From a virus: DNA of 43,715 bases. The stretch covers positions 1-43,715 of the IMG/VR virus record IMGVR_UViG_3300021599_000790; one strand, written 5' to 3'. Below the pieces are notes generated by a model. The model had not been told where the DNA came from, did not search any database, and worked only from the letters and a program-made list of their open reading frames with translations. Of the stretch, positions 1-7,032 are shown in pieces. The position numbers were made by a program, and so were the translations under genes. Positions within the stretch are counted from its first letter, which is position 1. Each line of letters begins with the position of its first letter.

Positions 1-1
1 A

Positions 2-268
2 TGGGCTGATGTTATTCGTAAAACCTTTGATGAAGGCGGATGTGATGAAGTGATTTCTACTCGCCGCTTGGTACACATTGCACGTACTTACGGTGTGTTT
101 GGTGATAAGATGAAATCAATCGGTCTTTGCTTGAATCGTTTTGATGAAGATACCAAAATTTCTTTTACTGATTTGTATACCAAAGTGGATGCTGGTGCTA
201 ATACCGAAACCATTATGGCAAAAACAGTAGAAGAAACAATCATGGTAAATGAAGAAGTTCCTTTCTAA
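2..268 (+). CDS. C-terminal part of CobS/MoxR-like AAA+ ATPase (5' truncated)
   Basis: The frame is open from the first bases of the window, so the gene begins upstream; 88 residues remain and end at TAA 266-268. The visible part contains the segment ISTRRLVHIARTYGVFGDKM, typical of the C-terminal (sensor 2/lid) part of CobS/CbbQ/MoxR-type AAA+ ATPases common in T4-like aquatic phages. Walker motifs would lie upstream and cannot be seen. Family proteins act as ATP-driven remodelling factors; the partner in phages is not known. An ATG at 50 exists but lies inside the conserved domain and is not a believable start. The family call rests on a short fragment, so I am moderately sure. Confidence 0.6.
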   Translation, partial: WADVIRKTFDEGGCDEVISTRRLVHIARTYGVFGDKMKSIGLCLNRFDEDTKISFTDLYTKVDAGANTETIMAKTVEETIMVNEEVPF

Positions 269-284
269 TTTACCTGAAAAACGC

Positions 285-313
285 TTGACAACCTGTCAAT
301 AACCTAGTATAAT
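285..313 (+). promoter_or_regulatory. Consensus sigma70 promoter for the HTH gene
   Basis: TTGACA (285-290) and TATAAT (308-313) match the consensus perfectly and are separated by 17 bp. Transcription would begin near 320, just ahead of a pseudoknot-capable leader and the HTH gene. It lies right after the stop of the upstream ATPase gene, so it resets transcription for a single-gene unit that ends at the terminator 691-725. Confidence 0.9.
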
Positions 314-325
314 ATACACATAATT

Positions 326-367
326 TGAGAGAACGGTTGCCTCTCAGATGATTTAAATTCAGCAACC
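326..367 (+). promoter_or_regulatory. H-type pseudoknot in the mRNA leader
   Basis: Stem 1 pairs TGAGAG (326-331) with CTCTCA (341-346). Stem 2 pairs GGTTGC (335-340), which lies in the loop of stem 1, with GCAACC (362-367). Loop lengths are 3, 0 and 15 nt, the classic H-type geometry. The pseudoknot ends 6 nt before the SD sequence ACGGAG (374-379) and is followed by six T residues (368-373). It probably controls translation, or attenuates transcription, of the HTH gene. It does not match the preQ1-I or cyanophage glutamine riboswitch consensus as I recall them. T4 gene 32 mRNA is a precedent for an autoregulatory leader pseudoknot. Confidence 0.6.
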
Positions 368-388
368 TTTTTTACGGAGTATTTTGTT

Positions 389-661
389 ATGTCAGTTAAA
401 TCTAAAGTCCTTGCTTACCTTTCTAAAGAAGATGGTTACAACACACTCACACCTGCTAAAATGCAGAGCATGTTTGGTGTTTCAAATCCTTCCGCAACAA
501 TCAACGATCTTCGCAATGAAGGTCACGCTATTTACTTGAATAGCCGTTACAACAACAACGGTGAGAAGGTTTTCTTCTACCGTCTCGGCACTCCAACTAA
601 GCGTATGGTTGCTGAAGGTATTGCAGCTATTCGTGCTCAAGGAGAGCGCGCTTTTGCTTAA
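389..661 (+). CDS. Small helix-turn-helix (winged-helix-like) protein
   Basis: This 90-aa protein is probably a DNA-binding regulator or transcription-associated factor. Residues about 5-60 form a helix-turn-helix/winged-helix pattern: a helix (KSKVLAYLSKE), a turn with LTPAKMQSMFGVSN, a recognition-like helix (ATINDLRNEGHAI), then a beta wing (YLNSRYNNNGEKVFFYRL). Small HTH proteins of this form are common in T4-like aquatic phages. The start is supported by ACGGAG at 374-379, 9 nt before ATG. The gene is monocistronic: it has its own perfect sigma70 promoter, a pseudoknot leader and a strong intrinsic terminator, unlike its operon-borne neighbours. That suggests high, separately controlled expression. 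The target is unknown. Confidence 0.75.
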   Translation: MSVKSKVLAYLSKEDGYNTLTPAKMQSMFGVSNPSATINDLRNEGHAIYLNSRYNNNGEKVFFYRLGTPTKRMVAEGIAAIRAQGERAFA

Positions 662-690
662 GATTACCTCTTAAGTTTTAAAAACGCTGC

Positions 691-725
691 AAAGAGAGGA
701 TATATATTCATATCCTCTCTTTTTT
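691..725 (+). terminator. Rho-independent terminator
   Basis: A perfect 13-bp stem, AAAGAGAGGATAT (691-703) with ATATCCTCTCTTT (710-722), has a 6-nt loop and runs into a T tract (720-725). It closes the single-gene unit of the HTH protein. Confidence 0.92.
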
Positions 726-744
726 ATTATACAATGGACAAACT

Positions 745-1560
745 ATGGAAATACAAATCAAACTTGATGAATTGAAAAAGAATAAACTTTTCGTAGCTAC
801 ACCAATGTATGGTGGCATGAATCATGGCCTCTATGCAAAATCTTGTCTCGACCTTCAAACTTTGATGATTAGATATGGTGTTGATGTTAAGTTTTCTTTT
901 CTTTTCAACGAATCACTCATTACAAGAGCAAGAAACTATTTGACGGATGAATTTCTCCGTTCAGATTGTACGCACATGTTGTTTATCGACTCAGATATTC
1001 ACTTCAATCCACAAGATGTTTTAGCATTAATGGCTCTCGACAAAGATGTTATTGGTGGTCCTTATCCTAAAAAATCTGTCAATTGGGGTAATATTGCTCA
1101 CGCAGCTCGTAAACATACAGAAATGGAACCTAGAGAACTGGAACAATTAGTTGGTGAGTATGTTTTCAATGTTGTAAAAGGCACACAACAATTTTCTGTA
1201 ACTGAACCACTTCAAGTTTTGGAAATTGGAACAGGTTTCATGATGATTAAACGTGATGTTTTTGGAAAACTTGAAAAAGCTTATCCTCAATTGCGTTATA
1301 AACCAGATCATATTGGACAAGCACACTTTGATGGTTCACGTTACATTCATGCCTATTTTGATACTATCATTGATACTATTGATTCTGCAACAGGCGGTGG
1401 ATCAGATCGTTATCTAAGTGAAGATTATATGTTCTGCCAACTGTGGCGTAAGATTGGTGGAGAAATTTATCTCTGTCCTTGGATGAAAACTCAGCATATC
1501 GGCACATATGCATTTACCGGCAACATGCCAAAGGTTGCTGAACTTACTGGTAGATTGTAA
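745..1560 (+). CDS. Glycosyltransferase, GT-A fold (phage type)
   Basis: This 271-aa protein has the hallmarks of a nucleotide-sugar glycosyltransferase: an N-terminal beta strand (KLFVATPMYGG), the segment FNESLITRARNYLTDEFL, and a metal-binding DxD-like motif in MLFIDSDIHF at about residues 75-84. It would transfer a sugar from a nucleotide donor; the acceptor (phage DNA, virion protein or host glycan) cannot be told. Similar single-domain proteins occur in many T4-like aquatic phages. It follows the terminator of the HTH gene with only a weak SD, and is followed after 1 nt by the diphosphohydrolase-like gene. Confidence 0.75.
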   Translation: MEIQIKLDELKKNKLFVATPMYGGMNHGLYAKSCLDLQTLMIRYGVDVKFSFLFNESLITRARNYLTDEFLRSDCTHMLFIDSDIHFNPQDVLALMALDKDVIGGPYPKKSVNWGNIAHAARKHTEMEPRELEQLVGEYVFNVVKGTQQFSVTEPLQVLEIGTGFMMIKRDVFGKLEKAYPQLRYKPDHIGQAHFDGSRYIHAYFDTIIDTIDSATGGGSDRYLSEDYMFCQLWRKIGGEIYLCPWMKTQHIGTYAFTGNMPKVAELTGRL

Positions 1561-1561
1561 G

Positions 1562-1948
1562 ATGGGTTACGATAAAATGTACATAAGCAACGATGAATTT
1601 ATCGTTGACGCTGAAAATGTTGGAGATATATCGATTGGTCGTAAGTATGATGGTAACAAACTAGAATATGGTTTGTTACCTCCTCTTGCTCTTGAAGCTA
1701 CTGTTGATGTACTTACATTTGGTGCTCAAAAGTATGAAAGAGACAATTGGAAAAAAGTGCCTGATTCCAAGCGCAGATATTTTGATGCATTAGAACGCCA
1801 TGTTTGGGCTTGGAAAAAAGGTGAGAAATTAGATCCTGAATCTGGTAAACATCACTTAGCTCATGCTCTTTGTTGCCTCATGTTTCTATATGAACATGAT
1901 ATACTGTATTCTGTTGATGAACAAATTAATTATGGAGTAGAAAAATGA
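1562..1948 (+). CDS. dATP/dGTP diphosphohydrolase-like protein
   Basis: This 128-aa protein resembles the phage dATP/dGTP diphosphohydrolase N-terminal family (also annotated DUF5664). Diagnostic segments are YGLLPPLALEATVDVLTFGAQKY, an alpha-helical start with conserved acidic residues, the RRYFDALERHVWAW helix, and the GKHHLAHALCCLMFL helix. The family removes pyrophosphate from dNTPs to adjust nucleotide pools during phage replication. Start: ATG 1562 lies directly after the previous stop (1558-1560); ATG 1577 is an alternative five codons in. Its last four bases overlap the start of the clamp gene (ATGA), so the two are translationally coupled. I trust the family; the exact substrate is inferred. 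Confidence 0.72.
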   Translation: MGYDKMYISNDEFIVDAENVGDISIGRKYDGNKLEYGLLPPLALEATVDVLTFGAQKYERDNWKKVPDSKRRYFDALERHVWAWKKGEKLDPESGKHHLAHALCCLMFLYEHDILYSVDEQINYGVEK

Positions 1949-2628
1949 AACTATCTTCCGACACAATAAATCTTTTGAAGAACTTTGCTTCAATCAATCA
2001 GGGGATTTATTTCAAACAAGGCAAGACAATTAAAACTGTTTCGCCACAAAAAAATATTATGGCAGAAGTGACTGTTGACGAAAGTTTTCCAGTTGACTTT
2101 GGTGTTTATGACTTGAATAACTTCCTTTCAGTTATCTCTTTACATAAAGATGATCCAACTCTAAACTTTGAAGATAAGAATATTCTTATTTCTGGTTTGA
2201 AAGGCCGTAGTAAAATCAAATATCGATTTTGTGAACCCACTATGATTGTGGTTCCACCAGAAAAGAATATTGTAATGCCTGACCCAGAGATTAGATTCAC
2301 TCTTAATGCTGAAGATTTTGATTGGGTACTTCGTGCAGCAGCAGTTCTTTCTTCACCACATATTGCGATTGAATCTGATGGTGAAAAAGTATTCGTCAGC
2401 ACGATTGATTTGCAAAATGATTCTGCACATACAGACTCAATTGAAATTGCAGATGGTAATGGTGATAAGTATCGAATGATCTTTAAGACAGAGAATCTTA
2501 AAATGATTTCTGGTACATATGAAGTGTCTCTATCTTCTAAGGGCATTTCGCACTTCAAAAACAAGAACAAGAATCTTCAGTATTGGATTACTACTGAAGC
2601 CGGTTCTAAATTTGAAAAGACTAAATAA
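1945..2628 (+). CDS. 45: DNA polymerase sliding clamp (T4 gp45-like)
   Basis: This 227-aa protein has the length of T4 gp45. It would form the trimeric ring that tethers gp43 to DNA and, in T4, also activates late transcription. Recognisable features are the N-terminal KLSSDTINLLKNFASINQGI, the central VDFGVYDLNNFLSVISL segment, and the C-terminal half with TLNAEDFDWVLRAAAVLSSP and YEVSLSSKGISHFKN. Position before gp44, gp62 and RegA agrees with T4 order. The ATG overlaps the previous stop. After the stop lies a hairpin-rich leader rather than an immediate gp44 gene, because a ParB-like gene is inserted between them. The late promoters in this window are of the type that depends on gp45 in T4. 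Confidence 0.93.
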   Translation: MKLSSDTINLLKNFASINQGIYFKQGKTIKTVSPQKNIMAEVTVDESFPVDFGVYDLNNFLSVISLHKDDPTLNFEDKNILISGLKGRSKIKYRFCEPTMIVVPPEKNIVMPDPEIRFTLNAEDFDWVLRAAAVLSSPHIAIESDGEKVFVSTIDLQNDSAHTDSIEIADGNGDKYRMIFKTENLKMISGTYEVSLSSKGISHFKNKNKNLQYWITTEAGSKFEKTK

Positions 2629-2641
2629 TTTTTGTAGTACA

Positions 2642-2711
2642 ATCTCCCACATGTGTGGGAGATATTAAACCCACTCATACTTAACGGTTGACGTTTGGTC
2701 TCCAAGTATGA
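2642..2711 (+). promoter_or_regulatory. Structured intergenic region before the ParB-like gene
   Basis: Two inverted repeats fill the 100-base gap. The first is a 9-bp stem ATCTCCCAC/GTGGGAGAT with a 4-nt loop (2642-2663) and no T tract. The second pairs TCATACTT (2675-2682) with AAGTATGA (2704-2711), encloses a small stem AACG/CGTT (2683-2695), and is followed by TTTTT and the SD sequence AGGAG (2718-2722). The first may stabilise the gp45 mRNA 3' end; the second may attenuate or gate expression of the next gene. No good promoter was seen here. Confidence 0.5.
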
Positions 2712-2728
2712 ATTTTTAGGAGAAGTTT

Positions 2729-3736
2729 ATGTTTGATATCAATACCCTCGATCCGTCTAAAGTTACCTTTGGACATTTCACAACACCTGGTGTAAAATTT
2801 ATCGATAGAAAAATAATTCCTATTGATAAAATTTATGTTCCACCAATCAAAGACAATCCTGTTAGAAAAAAAGGTAAAAACTATAATAACATCCAAAGAT
2901 TATCTGAATCTTTTAGAAACGGAATAAGTTACGCACAATGTCCTCCGTTGGTGCGTGAGAAGGTGCAACAAATTGATGGCCACATTTATGAATATGAATT
3001 GGTTGCAGGACAACACCGTTGGGAAGCTTTTATGATTCTTGGATATACTATGTGGATTTTTGATGTATATGAAATCACTGGTAACAAATATTCTACTTAT
3101 GAAGATTCATTACGAACACTACAATTGAAAGAAAACGATCATGCTCCACACCAAGAAACAAGTGAAGATGATGCTGTAAACATTATATGTCGTCTTTTGG
3201 ATAGAATGTCGAAAATTGTAGCACCAAACTCCGACAGTATTCGTGCGTACTTGGATGCACACTGCAAGAATATGCATCATAACACTAAAGCAAAAGTTGT
3301 TCGTGATGTTGTTCGTAATATGCAAAAAAATGGAGTTTCAGTTTATTCTGATATTGTTACCTATACTGCAAGTGACGTTAATGGTTTTGTTCAGAAAAAA
3401 ACTAACTATGTAACACAAGGTGAATTTGATAAGAAAAGAAATTCATATGGTTGGTCGGTTTTAGAAGGTTATGAATATGAATATGTTATGAGTGCAGCTA
3501 AAAAGTTTTCTGAAACAGGATCACCTTCATATTTTATTTGTCACACAAAATCACCTACAGAAAAATATCCTTTGGATGAAAAGCGTGAGAAAATGATGAT
3601 GCAATTCCAAAAACTTGAAACTGCTCTGTTGGATGTTATGAAATATTATGAAGAAAACAAATCTTTTCCGTGGAAAGTTGAAGGTTTTCTACCACAAGAC
3701 GTTAAAGCTGGTGAAGAAACTTTAATTAAAGTTTGA
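2729..3736 (+). CDS. ParB/sulfiredoxin-fold nuclease-like protein
   Basis: This 335-aa protein carries a ParB N-terminal-like domain at about residues 25-125: IIPIDKIYVPP, then RLSESFRNGISYAQCPPLVRE, then the signature LVAGQHRWEAFMILGY with the GxHR motif. ParB-like domains bind or cleave DNA, or bind nucleotide triphosphates. The C-terminal 200 residues are alpha-helical and not recognised. An AGGAG SD (2718-2722) sits 6 nt before ATG. The gene separates gp45 from gp44, which are adjacent in T4, and the promoter for gp44 overlaps its stop codon. A role in replication or genome handling is inferred only from position. Confidence 0.72.
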   Translation: MFDINTLDPSKVTFGHFTTPGVKFIDRKIIPIDKIYVPPIKDNPVRKKGKNYNNIQRLSESFRNGISYAQCPPLVREKVQQIDGHIYEYELVAGQHRWEAFMILGYTMWIFDVYEITGNKYSTYEDSLRTLQLKENDHAPHQETSEDDAVNIICRLLDRMSKIVAPNSDSIRAYLDAHCKNMHHNTKAKVVRDVVRNMQKNGVSVYSDIVTYTASDVNGFVQKKTNYVTQGEFDKKRNSYGWSVLEGYEYEYVMSAAKKFSETGSPSYFICHTKSPTEKYPLDEKREKMMMQFQKLETALLDVMKYYEENKSFPWKVEGFLPQDVKAGEETLIKV

Positions 3737-3761
3737 CAAACAGTTCTTTTTTTGTTATAAT
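3733..3761 (+). promoter_or_regulatory. Consensus sigma70 promoter for the clamp-loader operon
   Basis: TTGACA (3733-3738) and TATAAT (3756-3761) are a perfect match with a 17-bp spacer. A TG one base upstream of the -10 gives an extended -10. The -35 overlaps the TGA stop of the ParB-like gene. Transcription would start near 3768 and cover gp44, the membrane protein, the extra AAA+ ATPase, gp62 and RegA. Confidence 0.9.
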
Positions 3762-3788
3762 ATATTATGATTTATGTGAAAGGTGATT

Positions 3789-4724
3789 ATGGAACATTTG
3801 TTGTGGACAGAAAAGTATCGCCCTCAGACGGTTCAGGATTGTATTCTTCCGGAACGTCTGAGGCAACCTTTTCAGGAATACGTCAATCAAAAGACAATAC
3901 CCAATTTACTGTTGAGTGGCGGAGCGGGCGTAGGCAAGACGACCGTAGCCAAAGCAATGTGCAACGAAATCGGTTGCGACTTCATGATAATCAATGGTTC
4001 TGATGAAAGTGGCATTGATACTTTTAGAACCAAGATAAAGAATTATGCTTCTTCAATGTCATTTGCTGGTGGTCGTAAGGTCATTATCATCGATGAAGCA
4101 GACTATCTAAATCCAAATTCAACTCAACCGGCTTTGCGTAATGCAATTGAAGAATTTGCAGGCAACTGCTCGTTCATTTTTACTTGTAATTACAAAAATC
4201 GAATCATTGAACCATTGCATAGTCGTTGCGCTGTAATTGATTTTGGTCTAAAGAACGGTGAAAAGATCAAGATGGCCTCTCAGTTCCACAAGAGAATTGA
4301 GATGGTTTTGCAAAGTGAAAATATTGACTATGATAAGACAGTTGTTGCTGAACTTATCAAGAAACACTTTCCAGATTTTCGCCGTGTAATAAATGAATTG
4401 CAAAGATATTCTCAGTTCGGAAAGATTGACACTGGTATTCTTGCACAGATCGGTGATGTATCTCTAAAAGAGATTGTAAAACATATTACTGAAAAAGATT
4501 TTACTGCTATTCGTAAATGGGTTGGTACAACTGAAATTGATGGTAATACTTTGTATCGTAAACTTTACGATTCACTATATGATGTAATGAAACCAAATTC
4601 AATACCAAAAGCTGTTTTGATTCTTGCAGACTATCAATATAAACAAGCCTTTGTTGCTGACCAAGAAATTAATATGGTCGCTTGTTTGACTGAACTAATG
4701 GTTGAATGTGAATTCACAAAGTGA
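3789..4724 (+). CDS. 44: Clamp loader large subunit (T4 gp44-like)
   Basis: This 311-aa AAA+ ATPase loads the gp45 clamp onto primer-template DNA together with gp62. Visible features are Walker A GGAGVGKTT (about 44-52), Walker B VIIIDEADYL (98-107), sensor 1 around FTCNYKNRII and the SRC arginine-finger motif at HSRC (144-147), followed by the helical collar domain. ATG 3789 is preferred over the in-frame GTG 3783 because AAAGG (3779-3783) is then correctly spaced. The length matches T4 gp44. The stretch 3841-3990 is clearly richer in G+C than the rest of the gene. The stop overlaps the GTG start of the next gene. Confidence 0.94.
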   Translation: MEHLLWTEKYRPQTVQDCILPERLRQPFQEYVNQKTIPNLLLSGGAGVGKTTVAKAMCNEIGCDFMIINGSDESGIDTFRTKIKNYASSMSFAGGRKVIIIDEADYLNPNSTQPALRNAIEEFAGNCSFIFTCNYKNRIIEPLHSRCAVIDFGLKNGEKIKMASQFHKRIEMVLQSENIDYDKTVVAELIKKHFPDFRRVINELQRYSQFGKIDTGILAQIGDVSLKEIVKHITEKDFTAIRKWVGTTEIDGNTLYRKLYDSLYDVMKPNSIPKAVLILADYQYKQAFVADQEINMVACLTELMVECEFTK

Positions 4725-5008
4725 ACAATTTATTTTTCGACATATGGAAGTGGATAAAAAATGACTTTAACTCATATCCTTTTCGCTTTGCTGCCGAGCT
4801 TTTTGCTTGGGTCATCAGTATTGGGTGTAGTGTTATCATGGCATTTACCGTACCAGATCCTCCCCTTATGGTTTTATATCCTATGTGGATTACTGCTTGT
4901 GCTGTCTATGCTTGGGCTGCTTACACTCGTAAGAGTTTTGGAATGCTTGCCAACTATATCTTGTTGACAGCCATTGATACTGTTGGTTTAGCTAGAATGG
5001 TTTTTTGA
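4721..5008 (+). CDS. Small membrane protein inside the clamp-loader operon
   Basis: This 95-aa protein starts with GTG at 4721, overlapping the gp44 stop (GTGA). The only other in-frame methionines lie too far in. It has a short amphipathic N-terminus (FDIWKWIKNDF) and about three hydrophobic segments: residues 21-44, 48-68 and 75-92. No family function is recognised. It sits in the place where T4 has gp62, but it is not gp62, which is found two genes downstream. Tight coupling to gp44 suggests coordinated expression, perhaps linking replication proteins to the membrane, but that is speculation. Confidence 0.65.
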   Translation: MNNLFFDIWKWIKNDFNSYPFRFAAELFAWVISIGCSVIMAFTVPDPPLMVLYPMWITACAVYAWAAYTRKSFGMLANYILLTAIDTVGLARMVF

Positions 5009-5017
5009 AAGTGAAAT

Positions 5018-6190
5018 ATGTCCGATTTTGATGATGATATAGCTCCTCTACGTGCTAGATTTAATAGACTTTCTAAAAGTTTTAGAAAGAAACGTGAGAA
5101 AAGAAAATATGACTTTGAAAGGAAAAGTGAAGTGGGCAGAAAATATAATGATGGTTTAGTTTTTACAAGTGATGAAGATACTGATTTTTCGGCAGTAGAG
5201 CAACGTCCAGAATTTTTCTTAAGTGGTGTTTCACTCAATGATCACTATATTTCCAAGATCGTTGATGAAAGAACTCGACTTGGTTTAAAAACAATTTCCG
5301 ATAAACAGATTTATGTTGCTGATTATAAATCATGGATTTCCTTTTCTAGAAAAGCTTATACTGATCTACAGATCATTGAGTTTAGTAAAGATGCCGGCCT
5401 TATCATAGATAGAAAAGAAGTGGGGTTCATAGACTATTCTGTAAACTCAAACTCTGTTGAAATTAAAATCTGCGGTAGTTTGGAGTTTGTTGAGTTTCAC
5501 AAAAAACTTATCTCGAAGAATTTTCATACTGCTACTTGTCACATCGAATGGATTTATTCTGGTGATGGCAGTTCTGTTCAAATTCCTTTGACAGCGGACC
5601 GTTTGCCCATTGCTGAAATGTATCCTTTTTTGAAAGATGAAACTATTGGAAATTACTATGATAGATTCATGGAATCTTCAGCATCGATTCTACTTTTGAT
5701 TGGTCCACCAGGAACAGGTAAGACAACTTTTATTCGTGGTCTATTGCATCATCTAAAGAAAAATGCTGTTGTAACTTATGATGAAAAAATTCTTGAAAGA
5801 GATTTCGTGTTTGCTCGTTTTCTTGAAGATGATGCTAGTGTAATGGTTATCGAAGATGCAGATAATTTTCTAATGTCTCGTAAAGAAGGTAATACAATGA
5901 TGCATCGTTTCCTAAACGTAGGCGATGGTCTTGTAGGCATTCAAGGTAAGAAATTAATTTTCTCTACCAACCTACCATCTGTAAAAGATATTGATCCTGC
6001 TTTGATTCGTGCTGGTCGTTGCTTTGATATTCTTCATTTTGAAAATTATAATGAAGAACAAGCTAAGAAGATTGCTAAGAAATTCAAAGTTGAATTTAAC
6101 AAAAAATCTGAAGGTGATTACTCTCTTGCAGAAATCTTTCATTCTCAAAATAAGACACCGAAGGTTGAAACTAAAATTGGGTTCTACTGA
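5018..6190 (+). CDS. Classical-clade AAA+ ATPase inserted between gp44 and gp62
   Basis: This 390-aa protein has a highly charged basic N-terminus (residues 10-40, RxxRxxxRKKREKRK pattern), an unrecognised domain (60-200), and a C-terminal AAA+ core. Walker A is GPPGTGKT (229-236), Walker B VMVIEDAD (275-282), sensor 1 N318, and an arginine-finger region DPALIRAGR (326-334) as in classical AAA proteins (BCS1, FtsH and proteasomal ATPase type). Such proteins unfold or remodel protein complexes. It is unlike clamp loaders and MoxR. It overlaps gp62 by one base (TGATG). The target is unknown; position suggests remodelling of replication or transcription complexes. I am sure of the fold, not of the job. 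Confidence 0.78.
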   Translation: MSDFDDDIAPLRARFNRLSKSFRKKREKRKYDFERKSEVGRKYNDGLVFTSDEDTDFSAVEQRPEFFLSGVSLNDHYISKIVDERTRLGLKTISDKQIYVADYKSWISFSRKAYTDLQIIEFSKDAGLIIDRKEVGFIDYSVNSNSVEIKICGSLEFVEFHKKLISKNFHTATCHIEWIYSGDGSSVQIPLTADRLPIAEMYPFLKDETIGNYYDRFMESSASILLLIGPPGTGKTTFIRGLLHHLKKNAVVTYDEKILERDFVFARFLEDDASVMVIEDADNFLMSRKEGNTMMHRFLNVGDGLVGIQGKKLIFSTNLPSVKDIDPALIRAGRCFDILHFENYNEEQAKKIAKKFKVEFNKKSEGDYSLAEIFHSQNKTPKVETKIGFY

Positions 6191-6573
6191 TGAGTCCGTT
6201 CGATTATGTAAACCAGATTCTACAAGGTAAAAAGAATCTAATTGTCGATGAAGTAACTGAGAAGGAATATTCTCCATTTCTGACTAATCGCAGTCTATCC
6301 TACCATATGGACTGCTTAATGTTTGCAAATGAGATGAATTCTAGACACTTCATCGACAAAAAGATGCAGAATGATTTTTTACTAAATACCATAAGGTCAA
6401 GAAAGAGGCCTTTTGCGAAGTGGGCTAAATCTGAAAAAAGTGAAGATATAGAATGTATACAACAAGTCTATAACCTTTCATCCACGAAAGCCAGAGAAGT
6501 TTTACGTCTACTGAGCAAAGAACAAATTCAATTCCTAAAACAAAAAATAGAAACTGGTGGATTGAGGAAATGA
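6190..6573 (+). CDS. 62: Clamp loader small subunit (T4 gp62-like)
   Basis: This 127-aa protein is recognised as gp62 by SPFDYVNQILQGK near the start, the signature YSPFLTNRSLSYHMDCLMFA, then NEMNSRHFIDKKMQNDFLLN and IRSRKRPFAKWAK. gp62 is the single non-ATPase subunit of the T4 clamp loader, completing the gp44(4)-gp62(1) complex. It is shorter than T4 gp62 (187 aa), as in T4-like cyanophages. It is separated from gp44 by two genes, which differs from T4. Its start overlaps the AAA+ stop and RegA follows after one base. Confidence 0.85.
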   Translation: MSPFDYVNQILQGKKNLIVDEVTEKEYSPFLTNRSLSYHMDCLMFANEMNSRHFIDKKMQNDFLLNTIRSRKRPFAKWAKSEKSEDIECIQQVYNLSSTKAREVLRLLSKEQIQFLKQKIETGGLRK

Positions 6574-6574
6574 C

Positions 6575-6976
6575 ATGGTAGATATTAATAAATTCGTAGA
6601 AGTGCAGTTGCAGGAACAAGATGATTTTTTGAAAGTGAGAGAAACTCTAACTAGAATTGGAGTTTCTTCCAGAAAAGAAAAAGTGTTATACCAATCTTGC
6701 CATATATTGCATAAACAAGGTAAGTACTATATCGTACATTTTAAAGAGTTATTTGCACTTGATGGTAAACCATCAAACATTACTGAGAATGATATACAAA
6801 GACGTAATGCGATTGCCAATTTACTTGAAGAATGGGGTTTAGTTAAGATTTTAAATAGAAAAGTAATTGAAGATAATCTGGCTCCGATACATCAAATTAA
6901 AATTATTTCTTTTAAAGAAAAAGATGATTGGGAACTTATACCTAAGTATAACATAGGTAAAAAAGAAAAAGATTAA
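6575..6976 (+). CDS. regA: RegA translational repressor
   Basis: This 133-aa protein matches RegA in length and sequence. Signatures are DFLKVRETLTRIGVSSRK, LYQSCHILHKQGKYYIVHFK, and NDIQRRNAIANLLEEWGL. In T4, RegA binds the initiation regions of early mRNAs and blocks translation, including its own and clamp-loader genes. It lies directly after gp62 as in T4, but the polymerase gene gp43 is about 3 kb further on here. It ends the operon that begins at the 3733 promoter; a new sigma70 promoter follows 8 bases after its stop. Confidence 0.9.
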   Translation: MVDINKFVEVQLQEQDDFLKVRETLTRIGVSSRKEKVLYQSCHILHKQGKYYIVHFKELFALDGKPSNITENDIQRRNAIANLLEEWGLVKILNRKVIEDNLAPIHQIKIISFKEKDDWELIPKYNIGKKEKD

Positions 6977-6983
6977 AATTCAT

Positions 6984-7012
6984 TTGACTTTTTTAAAGAG
7001 TTACTATATAAT
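6984..7012 (+). promoter_or_regulatory. Sigma70 promoter after regA
   Basis: TTGACT (6984-6989) and TATAAT (7007-7012) are separated by 17 bp. Transcription would begin near 7019, 14 bases before the small ORF at 7033. The geometry equals that of the promoters at 285 and 3733. Confidence 0.85.
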
Positions 7013-7032
7013 ATAGATTATGGTGATAAAAA

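Noticed and set aside
2106-2570. Long minus-strand frame opposite gp45
   Set aside because: It is the antisense shadow of a strongly recognised gene; no SD or promoter, and serine/leucine-rich nonsense-like product. The same applies to all other minus-strand frames, for example 29004-29624.
3767-4003. Alternative + frame of 78 codons over the start of gp44
   Set aside because: It overlaps the certain gp44 frame, has no SD, and its product is low in recognisable structure; it is open because of the locally high G+C.
6190-6573. Reading the 127-aa gene as a generic unknown because gp62 should follow gp44
   Set aside because: The internal YSPFLTNRSLSYHMD and RKRPFAKW motifs fit gp62, and RegA follows directly as in T4.
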